47,871 nt of DNA from Planctomycetes bacterium UBA1146 (GTDB taxonomy: Bacteria; Planctomycetota; UBA8108; UBA1146). The position numbers were made by a program, and so were the translations under genes. The notes under the pieces were generated by a model, which made no database searches, was not told the origin of the DNA, and was given only the letters and a program-made list of their open reading frames with translations. Positions within the stretch are counted from its first letter, which is position 1. The number at the start of each line of letters is the position of its first letter. This document shows, in pieces, positions 36,248 through 44,449 of the stretch. Location of the stretch: contig DCAA01000011.1 in assembly GCA_002311345.1 (NCBI GenBank), forward strand, positions 1-47,871. The letters run 5' to 3'.

Positions 36248-37021
36248 TCAACTTTCGCCCGGTTCCTCCTGCAAGATCATGGAGGTGTCGAGTTCTCCAC
36301 CGGGAAGAATATCGTCGCTGAGCCACCGGACGACCTGTTCGATGGGATCTTCCACATGGGATGGCAATCCACCTGGGTATTCGGTCATCAGTTCCAGAGC
36401 ATCCGAGATGAACACGTTTCCGTTCGGGAATTCATGTTCGAGCAATAGTTCGATCGTTTCCGATGCATCGGAAATACCGAGGCGCGCCAGCGCGAGTGCA
36501 ACGGCTTCTCTACGTTCGATCGGAAGTGCTCGGTTTACCAGGTCGATACGGAGTCGATCCTCTATGTGTTCACGTTGCTGAGGTAGATCGTGGAGTGCTA
36601 TCCCTTCGAGACTTTCGATGGCCCGGGCAGAAATTTCTCCGTCCAGATTTGCATCTTCGAGGAGATCGAGGATCTGGTCGAAAGCTGGACCTCCGATGCG
36701 CTGGAGTGACCGCACAGAGGTCCTCTGGAGCACCTCATCTTCACTCTGGAGGCATCGTAGGATCACGGTTGTGGCAGGTGCACTTCTGATTTCCCCGAGT
36801 AACAATGCAATGCAGAGTTCTCCCGTGGAGAATCCCTCCTCCTGATCGACAATACGTTGCAGTATCTCGATCATCTCCAGTTCCAGTTCTGGATCATCGA
36901 ATACGATAGGAACGAGTTCGAGACATCTACGAGAGACGACCGTTGCATCCTCTTCGAAGAGCAGGGAGAGACGTGAATCTCGTGGTGATATTGTCGATTC
37001 AGACATACCGCAATGATTACC
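36248..37021 (-). CDS. HEAT-repeat-like protein
   Basis: This roughly 257-residue soluble, acidic protein is made of short helical repeats, for example TTVILRCLQSEDEVLQRTSV and RREAVALALARLGISDASE. The pattern fits HEAT or PBS-lyase-type repeats that bind proteins. The start is uncertain: ATGs at 37072, 37021 and 37006 (complement) are in frame. The outermost leaves only 16 bp to the divergent symporter gene, so 37021 was chosen. No enzyme motif is visible. It converges on the GAPDH-like gene with a 30-bp gap. Confidence 0.65.
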   Translation of the reverse strand, partial: GNHCGMSESTISPRDSRLSLLFEEDATVVSRRCLELVPIVFDDPELELEMIEILQRIVDQEEGFSTGELCIALLLGEIRSAPATTVILRCLQSEDEVLQRTSVRSLQRIGGPAFDQILDLLEDANLDGEISARAIESLEGIALHDLPQQREHIEDRLRIDLVNRALPIERREAVALALARLGISDASETIELLLEHEFPNGNVFISDALELMTEYPGGLPSHVEDPIEQVVRWLSDDILPGGELDTSMILQEEPGES

Positions 37022-37088
37022 CATCCTGCTCGAATTTCCAGTCGCTTCACCCCTGTATCCCCGGATCTGCACCCCTTATTGTCGCGCC

Positions 37089-38612
37089 ATGGCTCTTGTA
37101 GAACACCTGGATCTGGTTATTGTCCTCGCCTATCTCGCGCTGGTCGTGGGTGTGGGAATAACCGTATCGAGAAGATCGGGAGCGAGTGAAGATCTCTTGA
37201 CCGCCGGACGCTCGATCAGCACTCCGGCTGTTATCGGGTCCCTGATCGCCACCGAACTATCTGCTGCGACTTTCATCGGTGTACCTCAGAGTGCATTCGT
37301 CAATACCAGTTGGGCCTACCTCCAGTTCGGCATCGGTGCTCTTATCGCCAAGGTATTTCTGTCAAAGACGCTGGTTCCCCTCTATCACCGTCTCGGTGTG
37401 AAGACTGTCTATGGTTTGATCGACCATCGATTCGGTTGCGTGCCCAGAAGATGTGTCGCACTCGCGTTCATAGTTGGAAGAATCCTCGCCAGCGGAGTGA
37501 GGCTCTACATCGCAGCGATTGCTTTTGTGACAGTGACAGGTCTATCCATCGAAATGGCGGTCTTGATCTGTGCTCTGTTTGCGGGAGTCTACTCTCTCGT
37601 TGGCGGAATCCGGTCGGTGATCGCGACCGATTCGATCCAGGGAATCGTCTTCATCATCGCAGCGATTTCAGTTCTGTGGGTGTTGATCGATCGAATTCCA
37701 GGGGGCCTGACTTCTCTATTCGATTGGATCAACACGACTGATTCGGGAACGATTTTTTTCTGGCCTGAGGCGGGCGATTCGGTCGGGGGTTTTTTCGCGT
37801 CACTGCTGGCGAACTCTCGCTCTCTTCCAGCCGCGGTGGTTGGAGGTTTCTTCCTGACGATGGCGACCCATGGAACCGATCATGACATGGTGCAGCGACT
37901 CTTGACCTGCAGGGATGGCAAGTCTGCCGCTCGTGCGCTGGTGATCTCGGGTGTTGTGAATGTGCCACTGACGGCGCTCTTTCTCGCCATCGGTACCGGA
38001 ATCGCCTGTCTGTGGGCGTATTCTCCGCCCGTTTACGGGGTCGGAGATGGCGACAACATCTTGCCCCTTTTCGTCTTGCACGAGATGCCTCCAGGTCTGT
38101 TGGGGCTAGTGCTGGCGGGGCTGCTTGCTGCCGCCATGTCGAGTCTCGACTCGGCGGTCTGCGCCATAGCGGCAACCTGGACCGTCGATGTGATGCAGAA
38201 ACCAGCAACCGAGGAGACGACGACGGTTCGACGAACAACATTGGTGGTCACCGCAATGCTGGCACTGGCGGCCATCGCCTTTTCGTGGTTGAAGGAAGCG
38301 GGGTGGGCACCGGCGGATAATCTCGTCGAGCTTGCGCTCTCATCGATGACGATCATCTACGGTGCCTTGCTGGGTGTTTTCCTGTGCGCTGGATTTCTTT
38401 CCGGCCGCGGCAGTTCTCGCAGTGTAATCACGGCTCTGATCATCGGAGTTTTCCTGGGCGTTATTCTGTTCTTGCAGAAGCCCCTCCTTGGCGTGGAGAG
38501 CCCGGTGATCGCCTGGCCCTGGTGGATCGTCATCACGGCACCGGTGACACTGGGAATCTGTGTAGTTGGAAGAAGTTGTCCTGGCGAACTTGAAAAGCAG
38601 GTGGAGGAGTGA
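37089..38612 (+). CDS. Sodium:solute symporter family (SSSF) transporter
   Basis: The 507-residue integral membrane protein has about 13 hydrophobic helices and SSSF-type features: GRSIS near residue 41 in the first loop, ATELSAATFIGVP in the second helix, and GGIRSVIATDSIQGIVFI in the middle. ATHGTDHDMVQRLLTCRD and LAAAMSSLDSAVCAIAAT follow in later helices. Such proteins co-transport sugars, amino acids, sialic acid or other solutes with Na+. The substrate cannot be read from sequence. Its stop overlaps the start of the NagZ-like glycosidase (GTGA), so uptake of a cell-wall or amino-sugar product is a reasonable guess. No Shine-Dalgarno sequence was seen before ATG 37089. Confidence 0.9.
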   Translation: MALVEHLDLVIVLAYLALVVGVGITVSRRSGASEDLLTAGRSISTPAVIGSLIATELSAATFIGVPQSAFVNTSWAYLQFGIGALIAKVFLSKTLVPLYHRLGVKTVYGLIDHRFGCVPRRCVALAFIVGRILASGVRLYIAAIAFVTVTGLSIEMAVLICALFAGVYSLVGGIRSVIATDSIQGIVFIIAAISVLWVLIDRIPGGLTSLFDWINTTDSGTIFFWPEAGDSVGGFFASLLANSRSLPAAVVGGFFLTMATHGTDHDMVQRLLTCRDGKSAARALVISGVVNVPLTALFLAIGTGIACLWAYSPPVYGVGDGDNILPLFVLHEMPPGLLGLVLAGLLAAAMSSLDSAVCAIAATWTVDVMQKPATEETTTVRRTTLVVTAMLALAAIAFSWLKEAGWAPADNLVELALSSMTIIYGALLGVFLCAGFLSGRGSSRSVITALIIGVFLGVILFLQKPLLGVESPVIAWPWWIVITAPVTLGICVVGRSCPGELEKQVEE

Positions 38613-40129
38613 TCGGCAACCGTCTCTGGATCGGCATTCCAGAACCCTCGATCTCCTCGGAGACCCGGCAGCACTTGCTTGCAGTGAAACCGGGGGGGGT
38701 GATTCTGTTCGGGAGGAATATCGTCTCCATCGAACAGTTGAAGCAACTCATCGATGATCTACGGTCGCTGCTCGGTAATTCCCTCGTCATTTCCCTGGAT
38801 CAGGAAGGGGGACGAGTGGTCCGGATCCCGGGTGGCGTGACCCTGTTTCCGGGAAATCTGGCGCTCGGATCTGCCGCGCTGCGAGATCGTCAGCGGGCTC
38901 TCGAACTGGCTCGGTTACAAGGCAGGATCTCTGGCAAAGAACTCAGAGCGATCGGCATCGACGTGAACCTGGCTCCCTGTGTCGATCTGCTGCGAAGTAG
39001 CGATGAGAGGGGCATTGGTTCCCGTTCCTTCGGCTCCGATCCACAACTGGTGCTGGAACTCGCCAGCGAGATCGGTGCCGGTCACCGTGAGCAGGGAGTG
39101 CATGATTGCTGGAAGCACTATCCGGGTATTGGCAGGGCCACAGTCGATCCACACTTCGGTTTGCCCACGATTCCAGGCCAAGATAGTGGCGACCACCTCA
39201 TCCCGTTTCGAGCAGCAGCGCGCGCGGGCGCTTCGATGGTGATGACGAGCCATGTCATCGCCGAGGCACTGGATCGAGAGAATCCTGTCACAATGTCGCG
39301 GGCGGCGGTCACCGATCATCTCCGCGGTAAACTCGGTTTTTCCGGCGTGATCATTAGCGACTGTCTGGAGATGGGAGGGGTGTCCGGGTTCGATTTCGAG
39401 CAGGTGATCATCTCTGCAGCATCTGCCGGCCACGATGTGTTGTTGGTCAGTCACACTCCCGAGATGCAGATCCGCGCCCTTCGAATCCTCGAACAGCAGG
39501 TGGCATCAGATCCTCGCTTCGATCAGGCCCACCAGGCGAGTCTTCAGCGACTCGATGATCTCTCCTTCTCCAGCGAGGGTGATCCAGCGCAATCACCCTC
39601 TCCCATCGAAGTCGGCACAGAGGTGGCGCAGGAGATCGCTCGTAACGGCACCACGTTACTTTCCGGGCCGGCAGCTCGAATCGATGGTGAAGGAAAGTGG
39701 TTGCTGGTTTTGCCGGGAATCAAGCAGCGCTCTCGGGTCGAGGATCCTCTTCGCGGTGAAGATCTCGCACTTCTGGTCCACAAACTGGAGCATCGCGTCG
39801 AATGTGTAAGGATCGCTTCCGATCCGGCTCCGCGGGAGATCGAGCAGGTGAGTGATAGGTCGGCCACATCGACCGGTGTGATTCTGCTAGTGCAGGGGTT
39901 TCGTCACAGCCAGGCCGCCAGGGAAATGGTCCAGTCGGTGGCGGATAAGAGCCGCAGATTGATCATCGTGTTGCTGGAGGATCCACGCGACATGGTTGCC
40001 GTCCCCGACGGGGAGAAGATCTCCGTCATCAGTGCCTACGGCTTCCGACCAGTCCATCAGGAGGCGATTGCTGGCGCCTTGCTGGGCGAGTTCGAACCGT
40101 CCAGTCGATCCTCGATGAACTTCCTCTGA
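38609..40129 (+). CDS. Glycoside hydrolase family 3, NagZ-like beta-N-acetylhexosaminidase
   Basis: NagZ-type enzymes remove N-acetylglucosamine from muropeptides or related sugars. The 506-residue product has VISLDQEGGRVVRIPG, KHYPGIG, and the family-specific Asp-His acid/base pair in VDPHFGLP (D180, H182), with the nucleophile in IISDCLEMGGV (D251). No signal peptide is present, so it is probably cytosolic. It is longer than minimal NagZ proteins (about 340), with an extra C-terminal alpha/beta domain from about residue 335 as in two-domain members. GTG 38609 overlaps the symporter stop, with GGTGGAGGA just before it. Confidence 0.9.
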   Translation: MIGNRLWIGIPEPSISSETRQHLLAVKPGGVILFGRNIVSIEQLKQLIDDLRSLLGNSLVISLDQEGGRVVRIPGGVTLFPGNLALGSAALRDRQRALELARLQGRISGKELRAIGIDVNLAPCVDLLRSSDERGIGSRSFGSDPQLVLELASEIGAGHREQGVHDCWKHYPGIGRATVDPHFGLPTIPGQDSGDHLIPFRAAARAGASMVMTSHVIAEALDRENPVTMSRAAVTDHLRGKLGFSGVIISDCLEMGGVSGFDFEQVIISAASAGHDVLLVSHTPEMQIRALRILEQQVASDPRFDQAHQASLQRLDDLSFSSEGDPAQSPSPIEVGTEVAQEIARNGTTLLSGPAARIDGEGKWLLVLPGIKQRSRVEDPLRGEDLALLVHKLEHRVECVRIASDPAPREIEQVSDRSATSTGVILLVQGFRHSQAAREMVQSVADKSRRLIIVLLEDPRDMVAVPDGEKISVISAYGFRPVHQEAIAGALLGEFEPSSRSSMNFL

Positions 40130-40155
40130 TCCAAAACGCTGCTCAATCACCGTCG

Positions 40156-41568
40156 CTAGAGGCGAACGTACTCGAAATCGAGAGGCTGCCCGTTGATTCC
40201 TCGCGCAGGAGGAGCGATCCAGTTGGCCATCTTTCCCGGTTCGATCACCTGATGCATGATCGAGACCAGGTAGTCGTTGTCCTCGTCGTTGAGAAGCCAG
40301 CGATCACTATTCTTCTTCAATTCCTCCTCGGTGATGAGGTTGCCTTCCGGGTCGAAGGCATGGTTGGAATAGATCCCCTGATGTCGATGGAAGCGACGGC
40401 TAGGAAGAGTGATTCTCGTTTCGAGTTCCATTTTTTCCAGGGTTCGGTTCCATTTTCGCAGAGCACGCTGAACATCATCGATGTACTCGTCTCTCAAAAC
40501 CTCGTTGATGGTGTTACGGTAGGGGATCTGTTCCTCGACCACTACATTATTGACGACCTGGGGGATGATTTTCACCCCCTCTTTCATGATGTGATCCTCG
40601 TAACGTGACTTCTCCTTGAACCTGCCCTTGAGGCCCTCAGCGAAGAAGTTGGCCGCATTCGAGGAAATTTCTCCCCCGAACAGATCGAGGCTGTAGGTGA
40701 ACCAGTAGTTGATGGATCTCTGAATCATGTCGAGCGGGATACCGCCAGCTTTCATCGGATCTCCGTCTGTTTCCCGGGTGAGTTCGGCGCTGCGCTTGAT
40801 GATCCGGTCGAGTCCGCTCTCTCCTACAAACAGGTGGTGAGCTTCCTCGGTGAGCATGAAGTCGCAGGTGCGTGCCAATGGCTCGAAGCCACTCTCGGCC
40901 AGAGAGGCGAGTTGGAACTTACCATCCCGGTCGGTGAAGTGGGTGAAGCAGAAGAAGGAGAGCCAGTGATCGCAGGGCTCGTTGAAAGCATTCAGGATGC
41001 GCGGCTTGTCTTCATCGCCGCTGCGACGGCAAAGTAGTTCCTCGGCCTCGTCGCGGCCATCCTTCCCGAAGAATCGGAAAAGCAGATAGACCATCGCCCA
41101 CAGGTGGCGACCTTCTTCGACGTTGACCTGGAACAGATTTCTCATGTCGTAGAGGGAAGGAGCGATGGTGCCGAGGAATCGCTGTTGTTCGACGGAAGCC
41201 GGTTCGGTATCGGCCTGTGTAACGATGATTCTACGAAGGTTTCCCCGGTACTCACCCGGGATCTCCGTCCAGGTTGGTTTCCCGTAGTGGTCACCAAAAC
41301 CGATAGTGTTGGTCGAGTCGGTCGGGGCCAGAAAAATGCCCCAGCGATATTCGGGCATCTTGACGTAATCGAAGTTGGCCCAGCCGCCCGATTCGATCGA
41401 GACCGCGGTACGAAGATAGATGTCGTTTGTCTGGAATCCGGCGGGGCCCATGTCGTTCCACCACTCCATGTAGAGTGGCAGCCAGTGCTCCAGGGCGCGC
41501 TGAAGGCGCTTGTCTCCGGCGAGATCGACGTTGTTAGGGATCTTTCCGCTACGATCAACCTTGCTCAT
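40156..41568 (-). CDS. boxB: Benzoyl-CoA 2,3-epoxidase oxygenase subunit BoxB
   Basis: BoxB is the diiron component that, with reductase BoxA, inserts one oxygen atom of O2 into benzoyl-CoA to form 2,3-epoxybenzoyl-CoA. The 470-residue product keeps all six expected iron ligands: E122, E152 and H155 (in NVEEGRHLW), D213, E242 and H245 (in TEEAHHLF). These match the Azoarcus BoxB ligands as I recall them, shifted by two residues. Length is normal. It is 21 bp downstream of boxC on the same strand, with a GAGGA-type ribosome-binding site, and converges on the NagZ-like gene. BoxA is not in the window. Confidence 0.95.
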   Translation of the reverse strand: MSKVDRSGKIPNNVDLAGDKRLQRALEHWLPLYMEWWNDMGPAGFQTNDIYLRTAVSIESGGWANFDYVKMPEYRWGIFLAPTDSTNTIGFGDHYGKPTWTEIPGEYRGNLRRIIVTQADTEPASVEQQRFLGTIAPSLYDMRNLFQVNVEEGRHLWAMVYLLFRFFGKDGRDEAEELLCRRSGDEDKPRILNAFNEPCDHWLSFFCFTHFTDRDGKFQLASLAESGFEPLARTCDFMLTEEAHHLFVGESGLDRIIKRSAELTRETDGDPMKAGGIPLDMIQRSINYWFTYSLDLFGGEISSNAANFFAEGLKGRFKEKSRYEDHIMKEGVKIIPQVVNNVVVEEQIPYRNTINEVLRDEYIDDVQRALRKWNRTLEKMELETRITLPSRRFHRHQGIYSNHAFDPEGNLITEEELKKNSDRWLLNDEDNDYLVSIMHQVIEPGKMANWIAPPARGINGQPLDFEYVRL

Positions 41569-41589
41569 CGGTCATCCTCTTCCCCGTTT

Positions 41590-43224
41590 TCAAACCCGAT
41601 CCCAGGCAAAGTCCGGTCTCTCCGGTCTCCCGTACAACGTCAGCGCACCATGAGGACCCGTGGCATTGGGGCGGATGAAGATCCAGTTTTGCCAGGCACT
41701 GAGGCGACCGAAGACCTTGCTCTCCAGGTTCTCTGGTCCGGCGAAACGCAGGTTGGCCTCCATCCCCGTCAAAGAATCGGGAGACAGGCTCACTCGCTCA
41801 TCGATGGCAACAGGGACCATGTCCGCGTAGTCGAACTCATCAAGTGCTTCGGTGACGAGCCCCATCTGTTCGGCTGTTGATGCGTCCAACCGGGAGTAGT
41901 TCCCCTGGTTCGATTCCAGTAACTCTTTCTCCCCGAGCAGTCGACATTCACTGCGGGTGATATCGGTAGTCATAGGCAGCAGGCCCTCGTTCATCGCGGA
42001 TCTCTGGATCTGGACTCCCTCTTCGTCGAGCATGTAGATCCGGTCACAGGCCAGAGCGAGTTCCAGTAGCGATCCTCCGAAGCAGGATTCCTGCTCGATC
42101 AGGGCGAAGAAACTACACGAGGTCCGCTCCATTCGCTGGATCACATGGGTGGTCAGATGAAGAATCTGGTCGACTAACCAATCGCCCTGATGTTCGATGA
42201 GAATCCGGTCCCAGCCCAGGATGTCGTCGAGATTCCCCTTCGTCTTCATGATGCAAAGACCGATTCCTTTGCGATTGACTCGCAGGTCGAGCAGAGCATC
42301 CTCTAGTTCTCGCGCTAAGCGTAGCGGCCAGAAAGAATCTCCTTGGGCGTGAATCTCGGCTGGTGTCGAGGGGGCACCGGACACCGCCGGAACCTCGATG
42401 GTGAACTCGGCGGTGCGTTTTTCGGGCTGGTAGGCGACCGAAAGGGTCGAACTGCTTCGCACGCCGTCGACATCTGCCACCTCGATCGGTCCCAGGACGA
42501 TTCCCTGTCGGTCCTGGCGTCCGGGTCGTTGCTGCTGGATCTGATCGAGGTACTGTTGCAACTTCTCTTCGAAGATGGATCGAGGAGCAATCTCGTCAAC
42601 GAGTCCCCACTTCAACGCTCGTTTGCCCTTGAATCCCTCGGCGAGCGTGCAGAAGACGTCTGCCCGATCCCGGCGCACCTTGCGCTTGTCGACGAGACGG
42701 GTCAGACCACCAGTTCCTGGTAGTACTCCAAGCAGGGGGGTTTCGGGCAGGCTGACAGCGCTGTTGCCGTCATCGATGAGCCAGATTTCATCGCAGGCGA
42801 GGGCCAGTTCGTATCCGCCGCCGGCACAGGGCCCGGTCACTGCACAGATCGTGCGTACATCCGCTTGTGCTGCCCAGTCCTCCAGTTCACACCGGGTCTC
42901 GTTGGTGAATTTGCAGAAATTCACCTTCCAGGAGTGACTCGAGATTCCGAGCATGTGAATGTTCGCTCCGGAGCAGAAGACCTGGTCATGGTTGCTGCTG
43001 ATGACCAGGGAAGTGATCTCTGGATGTTCAAATCGAAGGCGGCGGACTATGTCGGCGAGTTCAATATCGACTCCGAGATCGTATGAGTTCAACTTCAATT
43101 CGTAACCATCTCTGAGTGGAAAGTCCGGATCCACATTCATGTGGATCCGCATCACTTGCCCCTCTTTTTCGAGGTCCCAGTGACGGTATCGGGAGGGATC
43201 CACCTGGAAGGAGATCGGTTCCAT
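41590..43224 (-). CDS. boxC: Benzoyl-CoA-dihydrodiol lyase BoxC
   Basis: BoxC opens the non-aromatic ring of 2,3-epoxybenzoyl-CoA hydrolytically, giving 3,4-dehydroadipyl-CoA semialdehyde and formate. The 544-residue protein has the size of known BoxC. It consists of a crotonase-like half, with VISSNHDQVFCSGANIHML and AVTGPCAGGGYELALACDE, followed by a second, diverged crotonase-like half (SFFALIEQESCFGGSLLELA). ATG 43224 is preceded by GGAAGGGAA on the complement. It leads the leftward boxC-boxB operon. Its 5' coding region contains a 24-bp inverted repeat at 43126-43149. Confidence 0.95.
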   Translation of the reverse strand: MEPISFQVDPSRYRHWDLEKEGQVMRIHMNVDPDFPLRDGYELKLNSYDLGVDIELADIVRRLRFEHPEITSLVISSNHDQVFCSGANIHMLGISSHSWKVNFCKFTNETRCELEDWAAQADVRTICAVTGPCAGGGYELALACDEIWLIDDGNSAVSLPETPLLGVLPGTGGLTRLVDKRKVRRDRADVFCTLAEGFKGKRALKWGLVDEIAPRSIFEEKLQQYLDQIQQQRPGRQDRQGIVLGPIEVADVDGVRSSSTLSVAYQPEKRTAEFTIEVPAVSGAPSTPAEIHAQGDSFWPLRLARELEDALLDLRVNRKGIGLCIMKTKGNLDDILGWDRILIEHQGDWLVDQILHLTTHVIQRMERTSCSFFALIEQESCFGGSLLELALACDRIYMLDEEGVQIQRSAMNEGLLPMTTDITRSECRLLGEKELLESNQGNYSRLDASTAEQMGLVTEALDEFDYADMVPVAIDERVSLSPDSLTGMEANLRFAGPENLESKVFGRLSAWQNWIFIRPNATGPHGALTLYGRPERPDFAWDRV

Positions 43225-43469
43225 CTTCTGTTCCCTTCCACCGGGTCTTCATGGAGATGATCGTATCCGGGACAGGGTGCTCTCAAGCGGCCCAGGAACC
43301 GGATCATCCTGCCGCATGGAGGGGGATGGGGCAACCAATCCGGCATCTCCCGAGCAAGCACTAGTTGCCCGATAGCGATGATTCACTGGTTCCCGACGGT
43401 TTCATCCGGATATGATCTTCAATTCACGAGTGGATTCATCTCCAGAACGAGGAAGGGTGGTTCCGAGCC
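43225..43469. promoter_or_regulatory. Divergent promoter region between boxC and panD
   Basis: This 245-bp gap must hold the promoter of boxCB and probably that of panD-hcrCAB. A 7-bp inverted repeat, GGGCAAC (43329-43335) with GTTGCCC (43364-43370), is present. No confident -35/-10 pair or known BoxR operator was recognised. Confidence 0.35.
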
Positions 43470-43880
43470 ATGCGGCGGACGATGCTGCACTCGAAAATTC
43501 ATCGGGCCACTGTTACCGGCGCCAATCTCGATTACGAGGGAAGCGTGACGATCGATACCGATCTCCTCGATGCCGCTGACATCGCATCAGGACAGCAGGT
43601 CCACATCTGGAACGTCACCCGGGGGAGTCGGATCGTCACATACACTCTTCCCGGGGAAACTGGTTCAGGAACGGTCTGCATCAACGGTGCGGCCGCCCAC
43701 CAGAACTCTCCGGGAGATCTGGTCATCATCGTGAGTTGGATCGAACTGGAAGAATCCCTGGTTCGTGATCACAGGCCAAGAGTGGTGCGTGTTGATTCAA
43801 ACAACCGCATCATCGGTACCTGGCAGGAAGTCCCCGGGCCTTCCCGTCCCGCCGACTTCGGGGTATCCACGCACCAGTAG
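43470..43880 (+). CDS. panD: Aspartate 1-decarboxylase, pyruvoyl-dependent
   Basis: PanD makes beta-alanine, the amino-acid half of pantothenate and hence of CoA. The 136-residue proenzyme has the self-cleavage site at G24-S25 in YEGSVTID, with K9, Y22, R54 and Y58 all in their canonical places, and NGAAAHQNSPGDLVIIVS downstream. S25 would become the pyruvoyl group. It lies 17 bp before hcrC and may be co-transcribed with the CoA-ester-reducing enzyme. No other pantothenate gene is present. GGAAGG lies 13 bp upstream of the ATG, which is rather far. Confidence 0.95.
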   Translation: MRRTMLHSKIHRATVTGANLDYEGSVTIDTDLLDAADIASGQQVHIWNVTRGSRIVTYTLPGETGSGTVCINGAAAHQNSPGDLVIIVSWIELEESLVRDHRPRVVRVDSNNRIIGTWQEVPGPSRPADFGVSTHQ

Positions 43881-43897
43881 TCGCCGATCGGGGGGAC

Positions 43898-44449
43898 ATG
43901 TCGCAGGAACAAACCACCCGCACCTTGCAGGTCAATGGTGAAGTACATCATGTCGCATTTCCCGTTCATCACAGCCTGCTCGAGGTGCTTCGCGAGGAAC
44001 TCGGACTCACCGGAACAAAACATGGCTGTGAACTGGGAGAGTGTGGAACGTGCACCGTTCTGATAGACGGCAAGCCGCTGCTCAGTTGCCTCGAACTGGC
44101 CGCAGAGTGTGAAGATCGCAAGATCGAAACGGTCGAGGGGATGATGCGCGGCAACGAACTTCACCCGCTGCAAGCTTGCTTTGCCGATCTCGGTGCCGCT
44201 CAGTGCGGTTATTGCACACCAGGTATCCTGATGGCAGCACAGTCGCTGCTGGAAGAAAACGACACTCCCAGTCGAGATGAGATCGTCAGCGCTCTGGCAG
44301 GAAATCTGTGCCGTTGCACCGGATATCACAAGATTCTCGAAGCGGTCGAATGGGCGGCAGCCCAGTTGCGAGGTGACGAGTCATACCGTCTTCCAGAGAG
44401 TGCATTCTATGGTGATCCGGTGCCCGGAGAGAAGGTCTCCGATGCATGA
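43898..44449 (+). CDS. hcrC: 4-hydroxybenzoyl-CoA reductase gamma subunit, two [2Fe-2S] clusters
   Basis: This is the iron-sulfur electron-transfer subunit of a xanthine-oxidase-family molybdoenzyme, 183 residues long. The plant-type [2Fe-2S] cluster is bound by C44, C49, C52 and C64 (GCELGECGTCTV). The second, in a four-helix domain, is bound by C103, C106, C138 and C140 (QCGYCTPG and CRCTGYHKI). On its own it cannot be told from other family members. The HcrB neighbour identifies the complex. Its stop lies inside the start region of hcrA, overlapping by 8 bases. Confidence 0.9.
   Translation: MSQEQTTRTLQVNGEVHHVAFPVHHSLLEVLREELGLTGTKHGCELGECGTCTVLIDGKPLLSCLELAAECEDRKIETVEGMMRGNELHPLQACFADLGAAQCGYCTPGILMAAQSLLEENDTPSRDEIVSALAGNLCRCTGYHKILEAVEWAAAQLRGDESYRLPESAFYGDPVPGEKVSDA

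Noticed and set aside
36463..36845. Forward open frames opposite the HEAT-like gene
   Set aside because: They lie wholly within the reverse gene, which has the better amino-acid pattern and repeat structure.
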